Origin: Gammaproteobacteria bacterium
GTDB lineage: Bacteria > Pseudomonadota > Gammaproteobacteria > Competibacterales > Competibacteraceae
DNA: 15,986 bases
Reading direction: 5' to 3'
Assembly (NCBI GenBank): GCA_003562535.1
Contig: PWUP01000131.1
Span: 1 to 15,986 of the forward strand
The notes beneath the pieces were generated by a model that made no database searches, had not been told where the DNA came from, and saw only the letters and a program-made list of their open reading frames with translations. Made by a program: the position numbers and the translations under genes. Position 1 is the first letter of the stretch; each line of letters starts with the position of its first letter. This document shows, one piece after another, positions 8,650 through 15,041 of the stretch.

Positions 8650-9081
8650 TTAGCGAGTGCGCGGGCACAGCGCATCGTCAGCAAAGAAAAAGGCGATTTC
8701 TATCGCTGCGGTATCGGAACCGTCTGAGCCATGCACCGCATTTTCTTCAACATTATGAGCAAAATCAGCACGAATGGTTCCTGGTGCGGCTTTTTGCGGA
8801 TCCGTTGCACCCATAATTTCACGGTGCTTGGCAATGGCGTTTTCGCCTTCCAATACCTGAACCATCACCGGTCCCGAGGTCATGAACTCGACCAGATCAT
8901 TAAAAAAAGGCCGTTCTCGATGCACGGCGTAAAATTGTTCGGCTTGTTCGCGGCTAGGGTGCAACATGCGTGCAGCAATGATCTGCAGTCCATTGCGTTC
9001 AAAGCGATCATAGATTTGTCCGATGACATTCTTGCTCACGGCATCGGGCTTAATAATAGACAGGGTGCGTTCAACAGCCAT
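8650..9081 (-). CDS. ndk: Nucleoside-diphosphate kinase
   Basis: Ndk transfers the gamma phosphate of ATP to nucleoside diphosphates through a phosphohistidine, balancing NTP and dNTP pools in the cytoplasm. The 143-residue product matches the family length. It shows the N-terminus ERTLSIIKPDAV, Lys11 at the phosphate site, and the active-site segment NAVHGSDG with catalytic His117. The start ATG (9079-9081) has TGGAG five bases upstream. It is the first gene of the minus-strand cluster, with a promoter-like sequence about 60 bp upstream (-10 at 9140-9145). Ndk just before rlmN and pilW is a common gammaproteobacterial order. Confidence 0.98.
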   Translation of the reverse strand: MAVERTLSIIKPDAVSKNVIGQIYDRFERNGLQIIAARMLHPSREQAEQFYAVHRERPFFNDLVEFMTSGPVMVQVLEGENAIAKHREIMGATDPQKAAPGTIRADFAHNVEENAVHGSDGSDTAAIEIAFFFADDALCPRTR

Positions 9082-9139
9082 GCTAACTCCAGTGTGAATT
9101 CAATGAATCGTGGATCAAAGGGTGTAACGACAACATAAA

Positions 9140-9145
9140 ATCATA
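9140..9145 (-). promoter_or_regulatory. Probable ndk operon promoter, extended -10 element
   Basis: On the minus strand the sequence is TGG-TATGAT, an extended -10 (TGnTATGAT, one mismatch to TATAAT), about 60 bp before the ndk start. The -35 position is poor, as expected for an extended -10 promoter. It would give a leader of roughly 50 bases and could drive the eight genes from ndk to der. This is by pattern only. Confidence 0.45.
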
Positions 9146-9160
9146 CCACAGGCTCATATA

Positions 9161-9189
9161 AATGCAGGCCACAATAGATCGCCTGCATT
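9161..9189 (-). terminator. Probable rho-independent terminator after the polyamine-type binding protein gene
   Basis: A perfect 9-bp inverted repeat pairs AATGCAGGC (9161-9169) with GCCTGCATT (9181-9189) around an 11-base loop. Read on the minus strand the stem is followed by a T/A-rich run (TTTATAT), as in an intrinsic terminator. It lies 47 bp beyond the stop of the 9237-10274 gene and just upstream of the ndk -10, so it would insulate the ndk operon. A protein-binding operator for ndk is an alternative, since one arm overlaps its -35 position. Confidence 0.6.
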
Positions 9190-9236
9190 CCGTTTAGTGC
9201 GGCGGCACCTCGGGCAGGTCTACCCAAGCCCAGCGT

Positions 9237-10274
9237 TTAGCGCAGCAATTCGGTCCAAATTTGAGTGTAAATGGCATTGACTTCGGGCGGACAGGTTATA
9301 CTGAAGCGCCCTGCCGCTTGCAGCTCTTCGGGAATGATAATTTCCGGCGCTGCGCGCATGATCTCGTCCATATACGCTTCTGAACCGCTAATGCCATTGG
9401 CATAGCGAGTGAAATTAGAAATCAGTGCGGCATTGCGTGGTTCCATCACAAAATTCAAAAAAGTCAGCGCATTGTCTGGGTTACGCGCATCCGCCAAAAT
9501 CACCGCATTGTCCATCCATACCGGAAAGCCCGTCTGCGGGTAGCCATAGACGATATCTTGATTCAGCAAGCGGGCGCGCATACTGGCCCCGTTCCAGTAC
9601 ACCCCAGCGGCCATATCCCCGGCGGCATAAGCATCGACAGTACCGTAATCCATGGCAATCCAATGGGGTTTGGCCGCGACCAGCACATCACGCACCTCGC
9701 GCAACAGCTCCCGATCATCACTGCACGGTTCGCCGCCCACATAACGCAGGGTTAAATGCATGATGTCGGTCATTTCCGGGATGACATTAATGCGTCCCTG
9801 TAACTCTGGTGGCGGATTGAGGAAAATATCCGCCGTATTAGGATCACCGGCATACACTGCGGAATTTACAATAACCCCTGTGGTGCCCCAAGCCCACGGA
9901 ATGGAATACCGCCGCCCAGGATCAAAAGGGACATCCATCCAGCGCGGTTCAATATAGGCAAGATTAGGCAACCGCTCATGATCGAGTTCTTGCACCAAGC
10001 CTTCTTCCACCCACACAGGGATGTAATTATTCGATGGCACAACGATATCAAAACCGTGTCCACCGGCTTTGATGCGTGCCAAGGCGGTTTCATTGCTGTC
10101 AAAATCGGTGACAGTGACTCGGATACCGGTCTCGTTCCGGAAGCGTTCAATCAGCTCAGGGCTGGTATAATTACCCCAATTATAAAGATTTAATTCGCCG
10201 CCAGCGTGCGCCAGCGAAACTGAACCCAGCAGGGCTATCGCACCCAAGCCAAACAGTGTACAGCGATATCTCAT
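9237..10274 (-). CDS. Periplasmic polyamine-type ABC transporter substrate-binding protein (PotD/PotF family)
   Basis: The 345-residue product has a signal peptide cleaved near AHA-GG (residues 22-26). The mature protein begins ELNLYNWGNYTSPELIERF, the start typical of spermidine/putrescine-binding proteins. Other family stretches are GFDIVVPSNNYI, the aromatic YSIPWAWGTTGV, and YWNGASMRARL, WMDN and LNFVMEP near the C-terminus. Such proteins deliver polyamines to an inner-membrane PotABC-type permease. The ATG at 10274 is preferred over a TTG one codon earlier, because AGGA lies nine bases upstream and the family N-terminus fits. No potA, potB or potC is adjacent, so it may serve a transporter encoded elsewhere. 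It follows the DUF7931-like gene by 79 bp. Substrate (spermidine, putrescine or another cation) cannot be settled from sequence alone. Confidence 0.88.
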   Translation of the reverse strand: MRYRCTLFGLGAIALLGSVSLAHAGGELNLYNWGNYTSPELIERFRNETGIRVTVTDFDSNETALARIKAGGHGFDIVVPSNNYIPVWVEEGLVQELDHERLPNLAYIEPRWMDVPFDPGRRYSIPWAWGTTGVIVNSAVYAGDPNTADIFLNPPPELQGRINVIPEMTDIMHLTLRYVGGEPCSDDRELLREVRDVLVAAKPHWIAMDYGTVDAYAAGDMAAGVYWNGASMRARLLNQDIVYGYPQTGFPVWMDNAVILADARNPDNALTFLNFVMEPRNAALISNFTRYANGISGSEAYMDEIMRAAPEIIIPEELQAAGRFSITCPPEVNAIYTQIWTELLR

Positions 10275-10353
10275 CAAGGCGTTTCCTGTCGTCGTGTGGA
10301 TAAAAGTGCCGTAAAGTGTATCTGGATCGCTGACGGTAGGGAATGGTTATTGC

Positions 10354-10857
10354 CTAAATACCCAATTTTCTCAACTCAGTATCTGGTAGCGCCTGCTCCC
10401 ATAAAGCATCAAAAAAGGCTTGTAAGTCGCGGGCGCGCAGGCCGCCGCCGTGGGGATAATAGCGCCCTAAGCACCGCAGCGGGTCATTAAATAGCAATAG
10501 CTTACGTTGGTCAGCCAGTACATAACCATAACCGTATTCCGGCCGATCTTGGGGGCGGTCACTGGACAAGTATCTTAATTCCAGCGCACTGAGTTGTTCA
10601 ATCAGCGTAGCGAACTGGGGGTGATTGCGCCGCCATTGAGTGGCTGGAGGGAGCACCAAGCGGACGCGCAAGCGGCGCTGAGCTAAAACTCGTTGGCGTA
10701 TGAGTTCAGCAAATTGCGGCCTATCATAGACACCGCTGGTGAGCCCTGGGGTATAAATGCACAGATGCAGCCGAGTCGTACTCAGCAATTCATCGATGGC
10801 TGCCGTGGCAGTGGCAACGTCTTCAATCGGTAATTCGACCGGTTCAGCAATACTCAT
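10354..10857 (-). CDS. DUF7931-like protein of unknown function
   Basis: The 167-residue product has no signal peptide or membrane segment. The core LHLCIYTPGLTSGVYDRPQFAELIRQRVLAQRRLRVRLVLPP, followed by EYGYGYVLADQRKLLLFNDP and a C-terminal FFDALWEQALPDTELRKLGI, resembles, from memory, the proteobacterial domain named DUF7931. That domain has a phospholipase-D-like look, but I see no HxKxxxxD motif, so a catalytic role is doubtful. AGGA six bases before the ATG supports the start. It lies 11 bp after the GNAT gene, and both follow purB; as I recall, the same trio occurs in pseudomonads (around PA2629-PA2631). A shared RNA- or nucleotide-linked role would be speculation. Confidence 0.75.
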   Translation of the reverse strand: MSIAEPVELPIEDVATATAAIDELLSTTRLHLCIYTPGLTSGVYDRPQFAELIRQRVLAQRRLRVRLVLPPATQWRRNHPQFATLIEQLSALELRYLSSDRPQDRPEYGYGYVLADQRKLLLFNDPLRCLGRYYPHGGGLRARDLQAFFDALWEQALPDTELRKLGI

Positions 10858-10868
10858 GATGGATCCTG

Positions 10869-11321
10869 TTATAACTTTAAAAACATACGGCGATGGGCGA
10901 TACCGGCTTCCATAAACTCAGGTCCCTCGACGCTAAATCCCAAACCGGCATAAAACGGAATGGCATACGTTTGGGCATTCAACTCGACGCTGGCAAACTG
11001 GCTGTCTCGCGCTCGGCGCAGCAGGGCCTGCATTAAAGCTCGTCCGACACCTCGCGAACGCCATTCGGCCAATACCGCCAACCGCCCGATATGACCATCA
11101 GGCAGTAAGCGGCCGGTGCCGATAGGCTGGCCTGCTGTTGTCCGTGCCAGCACATGCTGGCTCAGCGGGTCATAGGCATCACGTTCCAGCTCCACCGGCA
11201 CCTGCTGCTCAACCACAAACACCTGATAGCGTATCGCGTACAGCGTGGTTTCATGGTGTGCCCAGTCAGCGATTTCAATCTGATAGCCAGGGTCTCTGGA
11301 AGACTTGGAGTTCGTCGTCAT
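10869..11321 (-). CDS. GNAT family N-acetyltransferase
   Basis: The 150-residue product is a single GNAT domain, which transfers an acetyl group from acetyl-CoA to an amine. It shows RYQVFVVEQQVP near 31-42, an N-terminal element typical of ElaA-like and other small bacterial GNATs. The acetyl-CoA loop is RSRGVGRAL (88-96), in the R/Q-x-x-G-x-G/A pattern. The C-terminal NAQTYAIPFYAGLGF (115-129) matches the conserved A-x-x-F/Y-Y-x-x-x-G-F element. ATG at 11321 is taken as the start; a TTG at 11342 would overlap the purB stop and add seven residues, with little support. The gene is 17 bp after purB and 11 bp before the DUF7931-like gene. Its substrate is unknown. Confidence 0.87.
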   Translation of the reverse strand: MTTNSKSSRDPGYQIEIADWAHHETTLYAIRYQVFVVEQQVPVELERDAYDPLSQHVLARTTAGQPIGTGRLLPDGHIGRLAVLAEWRSRGVGRALMQALLRRARDSQFASVELNAQTYAIPFYAGLGFSVEGPEFMEAGIAHRRMFLKL

Positions 11322-11338
11322 CGCCTTATATCCGCAGA

Positions 11339-12709
11339 TCAAATAGCGCGGGCCTGATCAGCCGCACTGCCGGTGTAATCCGCCGGAGTCAAGGCCAGCA
11401 ACTGAGCTTTTGCCGCGTCTGGAATGGCTAACTCCTCAATGAATGCCTGCAAGCGCTGGCGGTCAATCCGTTGCCCCCGAGTCAGTTGTTTCAGTTGCTC
11501 ATAAGGTTGCTCAATACCGTAGCGACGCATGACGGTTTGCACCGCTTCGCCCAAGACTTCCCAATTGTCCTCAAGGTCTGTAGCCAGTTGCTGCGGATCA
11601 ATCTGTAATTTTTGCAGTCCTTTGGCCGTGCTGTGATACGCGATCAGCGCATGGCCTAGGGCGCTGCCAAGAGCGCGCAGGGCGGTGGAGTCGCTGAGGT
11701 CACGTTGCCAGCGCGACACCGGCAGCTTTTGAGCCAGATGATCGAGCAGGGCGTTGGCTAAGCCGAGGTTGCCTTCCGCGTTTTCGAAATCAATCGGATT
11801 GACCTTATGCGGCATGGTTGAAGAGCCGACTTCACCGGCAATGGTCTTCTGGCGGAAATAGCCTAGGGCGATATAGCCCCATAAATCCCGGCATAAATCG
11901 AGGAGAATCGTATGCACTCGAATTAACGCTTGGCTGTATTCGGCGATGTAGTCATGCGGCTCTATTTGCGTGGTATAAGGATTTAATTCTAGCCCTAGCC
12001 GTTGGCCGATCAGCTCCTGAGCTAAAGTCGGCCAATCCAATTCGGGATAGGCGATGCGATGGGCATTATAATTGCCCACTGCGCCATTGAGTTTACCGAG
12101 TATCGGTACAGCGGCCAGTTGGTCAAGCTGGCGTTGCAGACGGTGTACGACATTCGCCAGTTCTTTACCCATAGTGGTGGGGGAAGCGGCTTGGCCGTGG
12201 GTACGGGCGAGCATGGCGTGATCGGCAAGAACATGAGCCTGCTGGCGCAGTTGTTGAGTCAATGCGTTTAAAGCCGGTAACAGGTGGTGATCACGCGCTT
12301 CGCGCAACATTAAAGCGTAAGCGAGATTATTGATATCCTCCGAGGTGCAGGCAAAATGGACAAATTCGGCCACTGCGGCCAGTTCGGGCAGGGCAGCAAA
12401 ACGCTGTTTGAGATAATACTCAACGGCCTTAACATCATGGTTGGTGGTGCGTTCAATCTGTTTGATCTGCTCGGCCTCTGGCGGTGAAAATTCAGCAATC
12501 AAACGGGCTAAATAGTCCTGAGCGGCAGGGCTGAACGCGGGCACTTCGGTCAATTGAGGGCAGTCAGCCAGGGTTTGTAGCCAGCGGATTTCCACAATCA
12601 AGCGCTGGCGGATCAAACCGTATTCGCTGCACACGGGTCGCAGGTCGGCGGTTTTGCCACCGTAGCGGCCATCAATAGGGGATAGAGCGGTAAGTTCGGT
12701 GAGTTGCAT
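11339..12709 (-). CDS. purB: Adenylosuccinate lyase
   Basis: PurB catalyses two purine-pathway steps: SAICAR to AICAR plus fumarate, and adenylosuccinate to AMP plus fumarate. The 456-residue product equals the E. coli length and begins LTALSPIDGRYGGKT, the family N-terminus. The fumarase/lyase superfamily signature SSTMPHKVNP spans 296-305 and includes the catalytic loop Ser. The catalytic His in ARTHGQAASPTT is H171, the same number as in E. coli. There is no clear ribosome-binding site before the ATG at 12707-12709. A TATAAT at 12766-12771 (minus strand) may be its -10, placing the promoter inside the divergent gene at 12742. It heads a likely operon with the GNAT and DUF7931-like genes. 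Confidence 0.98.
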   Translation of the reverse strand: MQLTELTALSPIDGRYGGKTADLRPVCSEYGLIRQRLIVEIRWLQTLADCPQLTEVPAFSPAAQDYLARLIAEFSPPEAEQIKQIERTTNHDVKAVEYYLKQRFAALPELAAVAEFVHFACTSEDINNLAYALMLREARDHHLLPALNALTQQLRQQAHVLADHAMLARTHGQAASPTTMGKELANVVHRLQRQLDQLAAVPILGKLNGAVGNYNAHRIAYPELDWPTLAQELIGQRLGLELNPYTTQIEPHDYIAEYSQALIRVHTILLDLCRDLWGYIALGYFRQKTIAGEVGSSTMPHKVNPIDFENAEGNLGLANALLDHLAQKLPVSRWQRDLSDSTALRALGSALGHALIAYHSTAKGLQKLQIDPQQLATDLEDNWEVLGEAVQTVMRRYGIEQPYEQLKQLTRGQRIDRQRLQAFIEELAIPDAAKAQLLALTPADYTGSAADQARAI

Positions 12710-12741
12710 GAGGTTTTAGCTGGGTTAAAGGTAATGAGGTA

Positions 12742-13461
12742 ATGATAGGTATGAAAACACGTTGGATTATACTCGCACTGAGCCTATTGCTGCACGGTAT
12801 GCCGGTGGCTGCCGATTTAGAGCGGGGTCTGTTGGCGTATGAGCAGGGCGATTATCACACTGCTTTGCATACCTTGATCCCCTTGGGCGAAGCGGGTGAG
12901 CCACATGCCCAGTATATACTGGGTCGCATGTTTGCCCGAGGTGAGGGTGGGGTATTGCAGGATTATGTCGAGGCGTATAAATGGTATAACTTGGCGGCCG
13001 CCCGCCGTCAGCCCTTAGCCGCCGCTGCGCGTGAGGCTCTGGCTGAGCGGATGAGTAATGAACAAATCGCAGCGGCTCAAACCTTGGCGCGTGACTGGCG
13101 TCCTTTAGGGCGGTTACCCAGTCAGCCAGCCATGCCGCTCCCCCTAGAGGTGCAATCCTTAGAGCCGGTGCCGACTCCAGAGCAGCGCGATATGACCAGT
13201 GAAACCTTGGTGACTTTGATCCAGCTCAATCTGAAACGCCTGGGCTATCCCATTGCCCAGATTGATGGCCGGTTAAGTTCGGCCACACAGTCGGCAATTC
13301 GTGATTTCCAAACCGATCAAGGTTTGACCACGGACGGCCAAGCCTCCGCCGCTTTATTGCAACGCTTAGAGGCTGTGCCTGACCCTGGGCCGCCGATCCG
13401 CATGATTCCGCCGCAAGAACAACCGCCGGAAGTCGAAAACGACTGGCAGCGTTTGATGTAA
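12742..13461 (+). CDS. Exported Sel1-repeat and peptidoglycan-binding domain protein
   Basis: The 239-residue product has a signal peptide (TRWIILALSLLLHGMPVAA, cleaved near residue 24). A TPR/Sel1-like region follows: AYEQGDYHTALHTLIPLGEAGEPHAQYILGRMF, then DYVEAYKWYNLAAAR, which is the classical Sel1 ending. After a Pro-rich linker comes a peptidoglycan-binding-type domain at about 155-208 (IQLNLKRLGYPIAQIDGRLSSATQSAIRDFQTDQGL), and then a Pro-rich tail. It probably acts in the periplasm, binding the cell wall and a partner protein; no catalytic domain is present. ATG at 12742 is used; ATG at 12751 is also possible and gives a tighter signal peptide. The specific function is unknown. Confidence 0.85.
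   Translation: MIGMKTRWIILALSLLLHGMPVAADLERGLLAYEQGDYHTALHTLIPLGEAGEPHAQYILGRMFARGEGGVLQDYVEAYKWYNLAAARRQPLAAAAREALAERMSNEQIAAAQTLARDWRPLGRLPSQPAMPLPLEVQSLEPVPTPEQRDMTSETLVTLIQLNLKRLGYPIAQIDGRLSSATQSAIRDFQTDQGLTTDGQASAALLQRLEAVPDPGPPIRMIPPQEQPPEVENDWQRLM
12766..12771 (-). promoter_or_regulatory. Candidate purB -10 element inside the divergent Sel1 gene
   Basis: A perfect TATAAT lies on the minus strand about 57 bp before the purB start codon; the expected leader would be about 50 bases. No good -35 is seen at 16-18 bp spacing, so activity is uncertain. Only 32 bp separate the two divergent genes, so a purB promoter almost has to overlap the signal-peptide codons of the + strand gene. Confidence 0.4.
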
Positions 13462-13479
13462 TCCTATAGATTTAATCCA

Positions 13480-13797
13480 TTAATCCATCATCATACTGAC
13501 TTGATCCCGAGTATAAAACACACCATCGAGCACGAATCCGGCAATGACTGAGCCTTTAATGGCGGCAACCTGACCAGAGTGGCTGCGGCTTACGACGAGT
13601 TCATTGGGTAGTCCATCGAGTAGATGGATGCGTGCTGGACGCCCATCAGCATAACGTGATAGATACACTTTCCCAGTTGCCCGGTCAAGAAACCCCGGCC
13701 AAAAGCCGCGTTGTTGACAGACATGGCTGACTCCCCCAGTGCCGGCGAAGGCACGATTTTCATTGACCAAGGTTTTGACGGTAATGGCTTGTGGCAT
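13480..13797 (-). CDS. Small conserved-looking hypothetical protein
   Basis: The 105-residue product begins MPQAITVKTLVNENRAFAGTGGVSHVC. It continues with GFLDRATGKVYLSRYADGRPARIHLLDGLPNELV, and ends VIAGFVLDGVFYTRDQVSMMMD. It has no signal peptide or membrane segment. The alternation of GxVYLSRxADGxPAxxHLLxGLP and xVVAGFxxDGxFYTRxE patterns is one I recall from uncharacterised proteobacterial proteins of similar size, so it is probably a real gene; I cannot assign a function. The ATG at 13797 is chosen because GGGGGG lies five bases upstream (13803-13808). An upstream ATG at 13938 would add 47 residues that run through promoter-like sequence and are unlikely to be translated. It converges on the Sel1 gene with an 18-bp gap and diverges from gmd. 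Confidence 0.7.
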   Translation of the reverse strand: MPQAITVKTLVNENRAFAGTGGVSHVCQQRGFWPGFLDRATGKVYLSRYADGRPARIHLLDGLPNELVVSRSHSGQVAAIKGSVIAGFVLDGVFYTRDQVSMMMD

Positions 13798-13864
13798 TAA
13801 TACCCCCCGAGGACAAGCGGTAATTCCAGTCATGATCGAATTCAGTAAATTGACATCAGGGTCA

Positions 13865-13893
13865 AGTATAGACCCACCTGTTGCGATTTTGAA
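13865..13893 (-). promoter_or_regulatory. Candidate sigma-70 promoter for the 105-residue protein
   Basis: On the minus strand TTCAAA (13888-13893) lies 17 bp before TATACT (13865-13870): four of six and five of six matches to consensus at ideal spacing. The leader to the ATG at 13797 would be about 60 bases. The -10 sits inside a GGGTC/GACCC inverted repeat (13859-13863 and 13871-13875, 7-base loop) that could be an operator. Confidence 0.45.
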
Positions 13894-13975
13894 TGGCTTT
13901 TGCAAAAAAACAACATATTGGGCTTGGCTATGGTTCATGGTAAGCTAGCTACCCTCCGTCTTCACTACCAGCAAA

Positions 13976-13981
13976 TATAAT
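13976..13981 (+). promoter_or_regulatory. Candidate gmd -10 element
   Basis: A perfect TATAAT lies 19 bases before the gmd ATG at 14000, which would give a leader of only about 12 bases. The -35 position is poor. The near-palindrome GGTA-A-GCTAGC-TACC at 13939-13953 lies at about -36 and could bind an activator; this is pattern only. Confidence 0.3.
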
Positions 13982-13999
13982 TTTTTTCGAGTGCTTACA

Positions 14000-14962
14000 A
14001 TGCCCCAATCCTCTCCCAGAGTCGCGCTGATTTGCGGCGTTAGTGGCCAAGATGGTGCCTATCTGGCGCAGCATCTGCTCAATAAAGGCTATCAAGTGTG
14101 GGGCACGTCTCGCGATGCGCTCGGTTCGGGATTTACCAATCTGCACCGTCTAGGTATCCGCGACCAAGTGCATTGTGTGTCGATGGTGCCCGAAGATTTT
14201 CGCACGGTACTGGTTGCGCTGCGCCGCAGCCGCGCCAGTGAAGTCTATTATCTGGCGGGGCAATCTTCAGTTGGCTTATCCTTTGAACAACCTGCAGAAA
14301 CGATCCAAAGCATTACCTTGGGGACGTTAAATCTCTTGGAAGCCTGTCGTATGGTGGATTGGCCGATACGCTTGTATCACGCCGGTTCCAGTGAATGCTT
14401 TGGGGATACCGACGGCGCTCCCGCTGACGAATCCACACCGTTTCATCCGCGCAGCCCGTATGCCGTGGCCAAGACCTCGGCCTTTTGGTTGGTCGATAAC
14501 TATCGTGAAGCCTATCATCTGTGGGCGTGTACCGGGATTTTATTCAACCATGAATCCCCATTGCGACCGACCCGCTTTGTGACGCAGAAAATTATTTCCA
14601 CCGCACGGCGTATTGCTGCCGGTTCGGGTGAGACGCTGCGCTTAGGCCGGATTGATATTGCTCGTGACTGGGGTTGGGCGCCGGAATATGTCGATGCGAT
14701 GTGGCGGATGTTGCAACAGCCCCAGCCGCAGGATTTTGTGATCGCGACCGGTACAACCTATACCCTAGAAGCCTTTGTCGCTGAAACCTTCGCCGCATTG
14801 GGGCTGGATTGGCGTTCGCATGTTGAACAGGCTGAAGCGTTTATGCGTCCTACCGATTTACTGATTGGACGTGCCGACCCGAGTAAAGCCGAGCGGTTAT
14901 TAGACTGGAAGGCACAGTACACAATGCCCGATGTCGTGCGAATGATGCTCGCAGATTCCTAA
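14000..14962 (+). CDS. gmd: GDP-mannose 4,6-dehydratase
   Basis: GMD converts GDP-mannose to GDP-4-keto-6-deoxymannose, the precursor of GDP-fucose, GDP-rhamnose and related surface sugars. The 320-residue product is a short-chain dehydrogenase/reductase of the extended type. It shows the NADP-binding GVSGQDG (13-19), LAGQSSVGLSFEQP (85-98), the catalytic S-S-E (130-132, in GSSECFGDT), YAVAK (Y154, K158), NHESPLRP (183-190) and RDWGWAPEYVDAMW (222-235). Many GMDs have Thr where the middle Ser stands; Ser is compatible with activity. ATG at 14000 is preferred to GTG at 13991, because GAG lies eight bases upstream. No fcl, rmd or glycosyltransferase gene is next to it, so the sugar made cannot be inferred. 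Confidence 0.92.
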   Translation: MPQSSPRVALICGVSGQDGAYLAQHLLNKGYQVWGTSRDALGSGFTNLHRLGIRDQVHCVSMVPEDFRTVLVALRRSRASEVYYLAGQSSVGLSFEQPAETIQSITLGTLNLLEACRMVDWPIRLYHAGSSECFGDTDGAPADESTPFHPRSPYAVAKTSAFWLVDNYREAYHLWACTGILFNHESPLRPTRFVTQKIISTARRIAAGSGETLRLGRIDIARDWGWAPEYVDAMWRMLQQPQPQDFVIATGTTYTLEAFVAETFAALGLDWRSHVEQAEAFMRPTDLLIGRADPSKAERLLDWKAQYTMPDVVRMMLADS

Positions 14963-14974
14963 TCCGCCATGCCG

Positions 14975-14995
14975 TTACAGCAAACTGAGCTGTAA
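14975..14995. repeat. Short perfect inverted repeat between gmd and the binding-protein gene
   Basis: TTACAGC (14975-14981) pairs with GCTGTAA (14989-14995) around a 7-base loop, 12 bp beyond the gmd stop. No T-run follows on the + strand, so it is a weak terminator candidate; it could equally be an operator for the downstream gene. Confidence 0.45.
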
Positions 14996-15029
14996 ACTGC
15001 TAGGATAGTCACGGTCTACTAACTGTATT

Positions 15030-15034
15030 AGGAG
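15030..15034 (+). promoter_or_regulatory. Strong Shine-Dalgarno sequence for the family 5 binding protein
   Basis: AGGAG lies seven bases before the ATG at 15042 and fixes that start. It is the best ribosome-binding site in the window, in line with the high expression usual for periplasmic binding proteins. Confidence 0.75.
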
Positions 15035-15041
15035 TCCATAT

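Noticed and set aside
8731..9138. 135-codon + strand frame opposite ndk
   Set aside because: It is antisense to a clear ndk, has no recognisable domain and no ribosome-binding site; it reflects codon bias of the real gene.
12908..12923. Perfect 16-bp palindrome CCCAGTATATACTGGG within the Sel1 gene
   Set aside because: It encodes A-Q-Y-I-L-G, the normal Sel1 repeat motif, and lies 166 bp inside the gene; coincidence with codon usage is the simplest reading, though a regulator site cannot be excluded.
13473..13488. Tandem TAATCCAT direct repeat at the convergent 3' ends
   Set aside because: Only two 8-bp units, overlapping the stop of the minus-strand gene; too short to call an attachment site or repeat family.
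13798..13938. N-terminal extension of the 105-residue protein to an ATG at 13938
   Set aside because: The extra 47 codons run through a promoter-like sequence and an inverted repeat, and the nearest purine run is 13 bases from that ATG, whereas the ATG at 13797 has a well-placed one.
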